A stretch of DNA of 6,646 nucleotides from Flavobacteriales bacterium UBA1820 (lineage in GTDB: Bacteria > Bacteroidota > Bacteroidia > Flavobacteriales > UBA1820), in the NCBI GenBank assembly GCA_002314265.1, contig DCEW01000048.1, forward strand, positions 1 to 6,646, read 5' to 3'. Within the stretch, counting starts at the first letter, position 1, and each line of letters opens with the position of its first letter. Below the pieces are notes generated by a model. It ran no database searches. It was not told the origin of the DNA and was given only the letters and a program-made list of their open reading frames with translations. The position numbers and the translations under genes are program-made. Positions 1-5,618 of the stretch are shown piece by piece.

Positions 1-1194
1 CTGGACACCTCGTTCTGTGTAAAATACCTCAAGGAGGAAAAGGGTTACGATGTCTATACCGCCCTGGTGAATACCGGCGGATTCTCCCCCTCGCAGCTCG
101 AGGAGGTCGAGAAGAAAGCGCTCGCTCTGGGAGCCGTATCGCACTGCAACATCGACATCACCCAGGAGTTTTACGACAAGGCCATCCGCTATATGATCTT
201 CGGCAATGTCCTGCGCGGGAACACCTATCCCATTTCGGTAAGCTCCGAACGCGTATTCCAGGCTATTGCCATCATCGAGTATGCCAAGCAGATCGGCGTG
301 CATGCCGTGGCACACGGTTCGACCGGTGCAGGCAACGATCAGGTGCGTTTCGACATGATCTTCCAGACTTTGGCTCCCGAGATCGAGATCATCGCTCTGG
401 TGCGTGATTTGGCACTTACTCGTCAGCAGGAGATCGACTACCTGAAGGCACACGGGGTGGATGCTTCGTGGGAAAAGTCGAAATATTCCATCAACCAGGG
501 CATCTGGGGTACGTCGGTCGGCGGGGTGGAAACGCTCCACTCGGAACAGACCCTGCCCGAAGAGGCTTATCCCAGCCAACTCACCGAGACGAAAGTCCGC
601 ACGGTGTACATCGACTTCGAGAAAGGCGAGCCGGTGGGCCTCGACGGGCAGAAGATGTCTCCGCTGAAGGTGATCACCGAATTGGAAAAGATCGCTTCGG
701 CCTATGCCATCGGCCGCGACATGCACGTGGGCGATACCATCATCGGCATCAAGGGCCGTGTAGGTTTCGAGGCGGCTGCCGCGCTGGTGATCATCAAAGC
801 ACACCACATGCTCGAGAAGCACACCATGACCAAGTGGCAGGCTTACTGGAAACAGCAGATCGGCGACTTCTACGGGATGCTGATGCACGAGGGCCAATAC
901 CTGGATCCGGTGATGCGCAACATGGAAGCCTTCCTGGAGGATTCGCAGCGTTCCGTTACGGGCCGCGTGGGGGTAATCCTGCGTCCTTACACCTTTATGG
1001 TCGAGGGCGTGCAGTCGCCTTACGACCTGATGAACTCCGGCTACGGCGAATACGGCGAGATGAACAAGGCCTTCAGCGGCCGCGATGCCGAAGGCTTCAT
1101 CAAGGTGCTGGCCCTGCCCAACAAGATCTACTACCACGTCAATGGTTTGGACAAACAGGGCATTGCCGTGAAGGGTTCCCAGAACGAAAAATAA
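1..1194 (+). CDS. argG: Argininosuccinate synthase, 5' end missing (partial)
   Basis: This enzyme joins citrulline and aspartate with ATP to give argininosuccinate, the penultimate step of arginine synthesis, in the cytoplasm. The frame is open from the first base and begins LDTSF, which is the end of the N-terminal PP-loop SGGLDTS ATP motif, so only about 10-15 residues should be missing. 397 codons plus TAA are present, and the family is about 400 residues. Visible motifs are VNTGGFS (window residues 23-29) and the nucleotide/aspartate-binding stretch AHGSTGAGNDQVRFD (104-118), followed by the YSINQGIWG segment that corresponds to the YSIDxNLWG region of other ArgGs. The usual Lys of TGKGNDQVRFE is Ala here; from memory this is normal for the Bacteroidota version. 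The gene ends 16 nt before the rhodanese gene, suggesting one transcript. The real start lies outside the window. Confidence 0.96.
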   Translation: MDTSFCVKYLKEEKGYDVYTALVNTGGFSPSQLEEVEKKALALGAVSHCNIDITQEFYDKAIRYMIFGNVLRGNTYPISVSSERVFQAIAIIEYAKQIGVHAVAHGSTGAGNDQVRFDMIFQTLAPEIEIIALVRDLALTRQQEIDYLKAHGVDASWEKSKYSINQGIWGTSVGGVETLHSEQTLPEEAYPSQLTETKVRTVYIDFEKGEPVGLDGQKMSPLKVITELEKIASAYAIGRDMHVGDTIIGIKGRVGFEAAAALVIIKAHHMLEKHTMTKWQAYWKQQIGDFYGMLMHEGQYLDPVMRNMEAFLEDSQRSVTGRVGVILRPYTFMVEGVQSPYDLMNSGYGEYGEMNKAFSGRDAEGFIKVLALPNKIYYHVNGLDKQGIAVKGSQNEK

Positions 1195-1210
1195 GCAAGG
1201 GAACTCCTCG

Positions 1211-1696
1211 ATGGGTCGTCGAAGCCTCTCCCGGGCAATAGGGCTGGCGGTGTGCGCGCTTTTGGCCGTCGGTTGCGGGAAAAGTTACATGGACCTGCCG
1301 CCGATGCAGTTCTATTCGCTGCTCACCTCCAACAAAAAGGTTCACGTGATCGATGTGCGCACTCCGCAGGAATATGCGGACGAGCATATAAAGGGAGCGT
1401 TGAACCTGCCGGTGGCCGATACGGCGGCGTTTTGGGCGTCGGTGGACAGCCTGAGCCACAAGACTCCCTTTGCCGTGTATTGCCGCAGCGGGGTGCGCAG
1501 CGCACGCGCTGCGCAGATGCTTTCCGAGCGGGGCTATATGGTGTACAACCTCAAAGGGGGTATCGAGGCGTGGAAACGTCGGCGTTTGCCGCTGGGGGGT
1601 ACGCAGGCTCCGGCTCCCAGAGCGGATACGACCCGTCCCCGTTGGTTGCAAGGACAATTGGAAGACGTTTATTTAGAAGACATAGATAAGAAATGA
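1211..1696 (+). CDS. Single-domain rhodanese (sulfurtransferase-like) lipoprotein
   Basis: This 161-residue protein is predicted to be exported, lipidated and anchored on the periplasmic face. It begins with a basic stretch (R3, R4, R8), a hydrophobic core (residues 9-20) and a lipobox-like AVGC with Cys22 as the lipidation site. The rhodanese domain covers about residues 28-125: DVRTPQEY (48-55), HIKGALNLP (59-67), the active loop CRSGVRS (91-97) with catalytic Cys91, and the closing GGIEAW (116-121). The six-residue CxxGxR loop suits sulfur transfer rather than a Cdc25-like phosphatase. The last 30 residues form a Pro/Arg-rich then acidic tail outside the domain. The start is the only ATG that gives a sensible signal peptide; a weak AGGGA lies upstream. 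Its stop overlaps the argC start (ATGA), so the two are probably translationally coupled. No role in arginine synthesis is known to me, and its substrate cannot be told from sequence. No acidic outer-surface export signal follows Cys22. Confidence 0.9.
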   Translation: MGRRSLSRAIGLAVCALLAVGCGKSYMDLPPMQFYSLLTSNKKVHVIDVRTPQEYADEHIKGALNLPVADTAAFWASVDSLSHKTPFAVYCRSGVRSARAAQMLSERGYMVYNLKGGIEAWKRRRLPLGGTQAPAPRADTTRPRWLQGQLEDVYLEDIDKK

Positions 1697-2694
1697 TAGA
1701 ACAGACGCAGCGAAAACTCAAGATAGGGATCGTGGGCGGTGCCGGATATACGGCCGGCGAACTCCTGCGCATCATCCTGCGCCACCCGATGGTCAAGGTG
1801 GATTTCGTGTATTCCACTTCGAGTGCCGGCGCGCCACTTCACAGCATCCATTACGACTTGCTGGGCGTGACGGACCTGTGTTTTACCGATCAGGTCAATC
1901 CCACGGTCGATGTCCTGTTCCTCTGCACGGCGCATGGGGACTCGGGGCATTTCCTTCAAGAAAACCCGTTTTGCGAACACACGCGCATCATTGACCTTTC
2001 GAACGAATTCCGCCTGAAGGCCGATTCGCGTTTCATGGGGCGCAAATTCGTGTACGGCTTGCCGGAAGTGAACCGGGCCAAGATCGTCCGTGCGCACGAC
2101 ATTGCCAATCCGGGGTGTTTCGCTACTGCCATCCAGTTGGCATTGGCCCCCCTGGCGGCAAACGGTCTGTTGAACAGCGATGTCCATGTCAATGCCATCA
2201 CGGGTTCTACCGGAGCGGGGGTCAAACCTTCGGCTACTACGCATTTCTCCTGGCGGGCGGACAACCTGTCGTACTACAAGCCCTTTACGCACCAGCATCT
2301 GGGCGAGATCAAGGAGACCTTGACCCGTCTGAACGGCTCGCTGGATCACGAGATCTATTTCCTGCCCCTGCGGGGCAACCATACCCGAGGGATCTTCGCC
2401 ACGGCCTATACCGACTTCGAGGGCGACTTGGAGCAGGCGCGCCGTCTCTATGCCGACTTTTACCGTTCGGCTGCCTTCACCCTGCTTTCCGATGCGCCGC
2501 AGGTGCACATGAAGATGGCGGTCAATACCAACAAATGCGTCCTGGGCTTGCACAAACACGGGAACAAACTGCTGATCACTTCGGTGATCGACAATCTGAT
2601 CAAAGGTGCTTCGGGTCAGGCGGTACAGAACATGAACCTGATGTTCGGCCTGCCGGAGGACATGGGACTCGACTTGAAAGGCTCCGCATTCTGA
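1693..2694 (+). CDS. argC: N-acyl-gamma-glutamyl-phosphate reductase
   Basis: ArgC reduces N-acyl-gamma-glutamyl phosphate to the semialdehyde with NADPH, the third step of ornithine synthesis. The 333-residue protein has the N-terminal dinucleotide fold (IGIVGGAGYTAGEL, residues 11-24), the catalytic Cys142 in NPGCFAT (139-145), the GSTGAGVKPS loop (171-180), the KPFTHQH segment (196-202, supplying an active-site His), LPLRGNHTRG (224-233) and the C-terminal GASGQAVQNMN (305-315). Length and motif order are those of an intact ArgC. The start is the ATG sharing the ATGA overlap with the rhodanese stop, preceded by GATAAGA. In Bacteroidota using a succinylornithine carbamoyltransferase the acyl group is expected to be succinyl, which is an inference from argF' in this window. 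A hairpin with a short T-run begins 17 nt after the stop, so block 1 may end here. Confidence 0.97.
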   Translation: MIEQTQRKLKIGIVGGAGYTAGELLRIILRHPMVKVDFVYSTSSAGAPLHSIHYDLLGVTDLCFTDQVNPTVDVLFLCTAHGDSGHFLQENPFCEHTRIIDLSNEFRLKADSRFMGRKFVYGLPEVNRAKIVRAHDIANPGCFATAIQLALAPLAANGLLNSDVHVNAITGSTGAGVKPSATTHFSWRADNLSYYKPFTHQHLGEIKETLTRLNGSLDHEIYFLPLRGNHTRGIFATAYTDFEGDLEQARRLYADFYRSAAFTLLSDAPQVHMKMAVNTNKCVLGLHKHGNKLLITSVIDNLIKGASGQAVQNMNLMFGLPEDMGLDLKGSAF

Positions 2695-2711
2695 TCCGTT
2701 TTTTCCCTCTT

Positions 2712-2736
2712 CCGGGGGGCTTCGTCCCCGGTTTTC
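2712..2736 (+). terminator. Probable intrinsic terminator or attenuator after argC
   Basis: CCGGGG (2712-2717) pairs perfectly with CCCCGG (2726-2731) across an 8-nt loop, and the stem is followed at once by TTTTC. This is a short but well-formed Rho-independent arrangement on the + strand, starting 17 nt after the argC stop. The T-run is only four long, so termination may be partial. It separates argG-rhodanese-argC from argD. The complementary strand has no T-run after the stem, so it would not terminate in the other direction. Confidence 0.5.
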
Positions 2737-2773
2737 GCCAGACGTTTCTTCTCGTCCGCCTTCCGGGGTTGAT

Positions 2774-2874
2774 CGCAGGGGGAGAAACCGAGAGGAGCGC
2801 GAGGGAAGGGAGAGGAGGAAGAGCAGGAGAGAAAAGGCGGGAGAGAAAAGGAAGGAAAAAGAAAACACAAAAAA
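2774..2874 (+). other. T-free polypurine tract in the argC-argD intergenic region
   Basis: No T occurs on the + strand for 101 nt. Between 2777 and 2874 only nine bases are pyrimidines, all C. The longest unbroken purine runs are 2801-2823 and 2839-2865. Composition drifts from G-rich to A-rich toward argD. If transcribed with argD it would be an A/G-only, largely unstructured mRNA leader. As duplex DNA it is a homopurine-homopyrimidine tract. No coding function is apparent; because every stop codon starts with T, the tract is open in all three + frames by composition alone. The whole 281-bp gap (2695-2975) otherwise holds only the upstream hairpin and a GC-rich segment after the tract. Confidence 0.85.
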
Positions 2875-2899
2875 TCCCTCGGTGCTCGGGGGCGGAACA

Positions 2900-2945
2900 G
2901 GCGGGGAGGGAAAGCTCATCGGACCCTCCGACCGGGACGCCCGCC
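2900..2945 (+). promoter_or_regulatory. Possible folded leader just upstream of argD
   Basis: GGCGGG (2900-2905) can pair with CCCGCC (2940-2945), and inside it GAGGG (2906-2910) with CCCTC (2924-2928). A second hairpin, TCGGA (2919-2923) with TCCGA (2927-2931), uses some of the same bases and so would exclude the inner stem. The end of the structure lies 30 nt before the argD ATG. This could be a cis-acting leader or a block to translation, but GC-rich DNA forms such stems by chance. It matches no riboswitch class I recognise. Confidence 0.25.
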
Positions 2946-2966
2946 GGAAGAGGGCTACAAGCAAAA

Positions 2967-2973
2967 GATACGA
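2967..2973 (+). promoter_or_regulatory. GATACGA start-proximal motif before argD
   Basis: GATACGA sits 2 nt before the argD ATG in an A-rich context (GCAAAAGATACGAAA). No Shine-Dalgarno sequence is present. The same heptamer occurs 3 nt before argF', and close variants precede argC (GATAAGA) and the cysteine hydrolase gene (AATACGA). It may be a translation-initiation context. The position helps fix the argD start. Confidence 0.35.
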
Positions 2974-2975
2974 AA

Positions 2976-4109
2976 ATGAAACTGTTCGATGTATATCCTC
3001 TGTACGATGTGGACATCGTACGCGGACAAGGCTACCACGTATGGGATGCCGCCGGTGAACAATACCTGGACCTCTACGGAGGACATGCCGTCATCTCGAT
3101 CGGCCATGCCCACCCCCATTATGTGGAAGCGATCTCCCGGCAGGTTGCCCGCCTGGGGTTCTATTCCAACTCGGTCATCAACACCCTCCAGCGTACCTTG
3201 GCCGAGCATCTGGGACACATCAGCGGGATGGAGGACTACACCTTCTTCATGTGCAACAGCGGCGCGGAAGCCAATGAAAACGCCATCAAACTCGCATCCT
3301 TCGCCACCGGGCGGGATCGGGTGGTGGCCTTCTCCCGTTCGTTTCACGGACGGACGTCGGAAGCTGTGGCCGTAACGGACAATCCCAAGATCGTCGCTCC
3401 GGTAAACGACGTCCAAAAGCGCACCTTTGTCCCCTTGAACGACATCGAGGCCGTTCGGAAAGAGTTGGCTCAGGGCGACGTTTGCGCGGTAATCGTCGAA
3501 GGCATTCAGGGGGTAGGCGGTATGGGGGTTCCCACCGACGAATTTCTCCAGGCCCTCCAGCGGGAGTGCCACGCGGCAGGGACCAAACTCATCCTCGATG
3601 AGGTGCAGTCCGGCTGCGGGCGTACCGGGAAATACTTCGCTTTCCAGCATGCCGGCATTTCTCCCGACATCATATCGGTCGCCAAGGGGATCGGCAACGG
3701 CTTCCCGGTCGCCGGTATCCTGATCGCCCCCGACATCGAGGCGCGTTACGGGATGCTGGGCACCACTTTCGGTGGAAACCATCTGGCGTGTGCGGCTTGC
3801 CTGGCGGTGATCGACGTGATGCAGGACGAACACCTGATGGACAATGCGGCGCGTATCGGTGCGTATGCCGCCCGGCGCTTTGCCGAGTTGCCCCACGTGG
3901 TGGCGGTAAAGGGTCGGGGATTGATGCTGGGAGTCGAATTCGACCGGCCGATCGCCGAACTGCGCAAGCATCTCGTGCTCAAAAAGCATATCTTTACCGG
4001 CTCGGCATCCAATCCGGCGATGATCCGTTTCCTCCCGCCTCTGACCATTGGCCAGGAGCAGGTGGACGAACTTTGCACCGCGGTGGAAGCCTTGACCGAG
4101 AAGTGGTGA
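2976..4109 (+). CDS. argD: N-acylornithine aminotransferase (acetyl-/succinylornithine type)
   Basis: This PLP-dependent class III aminotransferase interconverts N-acylglutamate semialdehyde and N-acylornithine with glutamate as amino donor. The 377-residue protein shows the expected order: YLDLYGGHAV (30-39), the phosphate-binding NSGAEANE (94-101), SFHGRT (122-127) whose Phe-His packs on the cofactor ring, VEGIQGVGG (174-182), LDEVQSGCGRTG (207-218) with Asp208 for the PLP pyridine nitrogen, SVAKGIGNG with Schiff-base Lys237, and TTFGGNHLAC (263-272). The reading frame is open far upstream, but family similarity begins at MKLFDVYPLY and the ATG is preceded by GATACGA, so this start is chosen. 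An upstream in-frame TTG (2769) would add a low-complexity Arg/Lys/Gly tail and is unlikely. Succinyl rather than acetyl substrate is inferred from argF'. The gene stands alone between two long purine-rich leaders. Confidence 0.96.
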   Translation: MKLFDVYPLYDVDIVRGQGYHVWDAAGEQYLDLYGGHAVISIGHAHPHYVEAISRQVARLGFYSNSVINTLQRTLAEHLGHISGMEDYTFFMCNSGAEANENAIKLASFATGRDRVVAFSRSFHGRTSEAVAVTDNPKIVAPVNDVQKRTFVPLNDIEAVRKELAQGDVCAVIVEGIQGVGGMGVPTDEFLQALQRECHAAGTKLILDEVQSGCGRTGKYFAFQHAGISPDIISVAKGIGNGFPVAGILIAPDIEARYGMLGTTFGGNHLACAACLAVIDVMQDEHLMDNAARIGAYAARRFAELPHVVAVKGRGLMLGVEFDRPIAELRKHLVLKKHIFTGSASNPAMIRFLPPLTIGQEQVDELCTAVEALTEKW

Positions 4110-4110
4110 T

Positions 4111-4155
4111 GGCTCCGCCCGAAAGTGGGGCTCGTTCGCTGGGCGGCCGGGTTTT
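4111..4155 (+). terminator. Weak candidate terminator after argD
   Basis: CCGCCC (4115-4120) can pair with GGGCGG (4141-4146), extended by GG (4111-4112) with CC (4147-4148) across a bulge, and a TTTT run follows at 4152-4155. The loop is 20 nt and the T-run is three bases off the stem, so this is a poor intrinsic terminator. A second small hairpin, CCGGG (4147-4151) with CCCGG (4161-4165), competes with it and is not followed by T's. Confidence 0.25.
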
Positions 4156-4165
4156 AACATCCCGG

Positions 4166-4343
4166 GCAAAAGAACAGGGGGCGATACGATAAGGGCCGAG
4201 AATACAAGAGCAAAGAGACAGGGGCGGAAGGGAAGGAAGGCCAATGATGGGAAAACGAGAAAGAGAAGTGTGCGTTATTGAAATCGCCCGGAGAACCCGC
4301 GGAGAAAAAAGAAAATAGTACAACGATCAAAATACGACAGACG
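4166..4343 (+). other. Second purine-rich leader, upstream of the cysteine hydrolase gene
   Basis: Most of this non-coding stretch is A/G-rich on the + strand. Within 4191-4270 only 13 of 80 bases are pyrimidines, and 4231-4240 and its flanks read as an AAGG repeat-like run. The last 60 nt become A-rich and end in AATACGA then CAGACG before the ATG. It resembles the leader of argD in position, strand bias and composition but is less extreme and contains T. I see no recognisable promoter box, RNA gene or reading frame with family similarity in it. A TTG in frame at 4278 would lengthen the downstream protein by 22 unconserved residues and is not favoured. Confidence 0.6.
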
Positions 4344-4988
4344 ATGGAGCTGAAGAAGGTGTTTTTCTGGAATGTGGATACCCAGCGGGACTTCATGGAA
4401 GAAACCGGTGCCTTGTACGTGCCGGGAGCCCGGGAGATCCGTCCCGCCTTGGCGCGGCTGACGACTTTTGCCCGGGAGAAAGGCATTCCGGTGGTGTCCT
4501 CGGCCGACTATCATTACCAGGAGAGTGCGGAACTGTCCGATGCCCCGGATTTCAAGACCACGTTCCCGCCTCATTGCATGGCCGAAACGCCCGGGGCGGA
4601 ACTCATCCCCGAAACGTGTCCGCAGAAGCCGCTGATGATCTCGTGGGAAAAACTGTATCGAGATTTCGACACGGCCCACCGGCGGGAATTTCTGGTGACC
4701 AAGGATGCCTTTGACGTCTTCGAAGGCAATCCCAACATGGACGACTTCGTCGAGGCGCTCTACGACGAGACGGGGCGCGATACGGCGGTGGTGTACGGTG
4801 TTTCGGGCAATGTATGCGTGAAGTATGCGGTGGACGGTTTGCGCGAGCGGGATTTTCGGGTGGTGGTCATCTCGGATGCCATCGCCAATCTGCCGGGTCT
4901 GCCCGATCCGCGGGTGAGCCCCGAGTGGACGGAGGATGAAAAACTGACGATCCTCACCTTGGACGAATTCCTCGCTTCGGTCGAGTAA
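4344..4988 (+). CDS. Isochorismatase/nicotinamidase-like cysteine hydrolase
   Basis: This 214-residue cytoplasmic protein has the alpha/beta fold and triad of the isochorismatase-like hydrolases, which cleave small amides and related substrates. The candidate triad is Asp12 in FFWNVDTQRDF (7-17), Lys120 in LVTKDAFDVF (117-126) and nucleophile Cys158 in YGVSGNVCVKYAVDGL. DYH (55-57) and PPHCM (75-79) match the DxH and PPHC metal-site positions of nicotinamidases (PncA Asp49, His51 and His71). The second PncA histidine between them is not obvious. This suggests a metal-assisted amidase, possibly nicotinamidase, but substrate cannot be assigned and no NAD-salvage gene is nearby. The ATG at 4344 is chosen because conserved sequence starts right after it. 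The gene is first of a tight trio: the zincin gene begins 21 nt after its stop. A cysteine hydrolase acting on a ureido or acyl-amide compound would fit the arginine setting, but that is speculation. Confidence 0.88.
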   Translation: MELKKVFFWNVDTQRDFMEETGALYVPGAREIRPALARLTTFAREKGIPVVSSADYHYQESAELSDAPDFKTTFPPHCMAETPGAELIPETCPQKPLMISWEKLYRDFDTAHRREFLVTKDAFDVFEGNPNMDDFVEALYDETGRDTAVVYGVSGNVCVKYAVDGLRERDFRVVVISDAIANLPGLPDPRVSPEWTEDEKLTILTLDEFLASVE

Positions 4989-5009
4989 AACACCGCCCGG
5001 CTCGAAACG

Positions 5010-5603
5010 ATGGAGTACCGGATAACCCTCGAACAGGCCAACCGGCAGACCGCCCGGTACATCCTTTGGCCGGTGTTGCTCCTGGCGGCGGCGGTGTTCA
5101 TCGCCCGGCTTCCTCATTGGGATTTTTCGTTTTGGAGGCAGGCGCACGTGTGGGGATTGGGCCCTTGGCTGCTCCGGTATGTGATGTGGCTGCTGATCTT
5201 CGTAGCGGCGTTGCTGGTCGGGGTGTTCGTGCATGAAGGCTTGCACGGAGTGGCGATCGTCCTGTTGGCGCGGGGAGGATGGCGAAGCCTGGAGTTCGGT
5301 TTCGACCGGAAGACGCTTTCGCCTTTTGCCCATTCGCGGGTGCCGTTGCGCGCCTGGCAGATGACGGTCGTGTGTTTGGCTCCCTTGGTGGGCTTGGGGT
5401 TGCTGCCGGCGGTGGCGGCGGTGATGGAGGGCAGCGTGTTCGTATATGCCCTTTCGGTGATTTTCATCGTGGCCAGCGGCGGGGACATGCTTTACGTGGG
5501 GATGCTGGCGCGCTATGCCAAGAGACGGGACTGGGTGCGGGACTTGCCGGATGCGGTGGGTTTTTCCCTGGAAAGTCCCGGCAAGGAGAAAGGAAAAGAA
5601 TAA
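5010..5603 (+). CDS. DUF3267-type putative membrane zinc metalloprotease
   Basis: This is a 197-residue integral membrane protein with about four hydrophobic segments (roughly residues 17-34, 52-74, 115-138 and 143-166). The second segment runs into HEGLHG (75-80), an HExxH zinc-binding motif, and SGGD (156-159) supplies a likely third ligand, Asp159, as in the DUF3267 'putative zincin peptidase' family. The short soluble part between segments 2 and 3 (about 88-114) is basic and aromatic, and the C-terminal tail (167-197) is charged. The overall design recalls intramembrane metalloproteases, but no substrate is known. It starts at an ATG in the context GAAACGATGGAG, very like the upstream gene's ACGATGGAG, and its stop is 15 nt before argF', so it is almost surely co-transcribed with both. 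Nothing in the sequence links it to arginine synthesis. Confidence 0.82.
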   Translation: MEYRITLEQANRQTARYILWPVLLLAAAVFIARLPHWDFSFWRQAHVWGLGPWLLRYVMWLLIFVAALLVGVFVHEGLHGVAIVLLARGGWRSLEFGFDRKTLSPFAHSRVPLRAWQMTVVCLAPLVGLGLLPAVAAVMEGSVFVYALSVIFIVASGGDMLYVGMLARYAKRRDWVRDLPDAVGFSLESPGKEKGKE

Positions 5604-5608
5604 ATATC

Positions 5609-5615
5609 GATACGA
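5609..5615 (+). promoter_or_regulatory. GATACGA start-proximal motif before argF'
   Basis: The heptamer GATACGA, identical to that before argD, lies 3 nt upstream of the argF' ATG within the 15-nt gap after the zincin gene. No Shine-Dalgarno sequence sits at normal spacing. It marks the argF' start and may be part of an A-rich initiation context typical of Bacteroidota. Its role is inferred from recurrence only. Confidence 0.35.
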
Positions 5616-5618
5616 TCC

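Noticed and set aside
2115..2975. Upstream extension of the argD frame through the gap and into argC
   Set aside because: The frame is open largely because the T-free tract cannot encode a stop. The extension overlaps argC, and its translated gap portion is low-complexity basic sequence; ArgD similarity starts at the ATG at 2976.
2695..2975. ArgR operator or Bacteroidota promoter in the argC-argD gap
   Set aside because: I looked for ARG-box-like palindromes and for TTTG / TAnnTTTG boxes and found no convincing match.
1669..4244. Two long minus-strand open frames (1669-2964 and 2955-4244) opposite argC and argD
   Set aside because: They mirror real genes in the opposite frame, and the part over the intergenic gap is low-complexity Ser/Phe/Leu/Pro from the pyrimidine-rich strand. 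No family motifs are seen.
4278..4343. TTG start giving a 22-residue longer cysteine hydrolase
   Set aside because: The extra residues are charged and unlike the family, while the core strand FFWNVDTQRDF starts right after the ATG at 4344.
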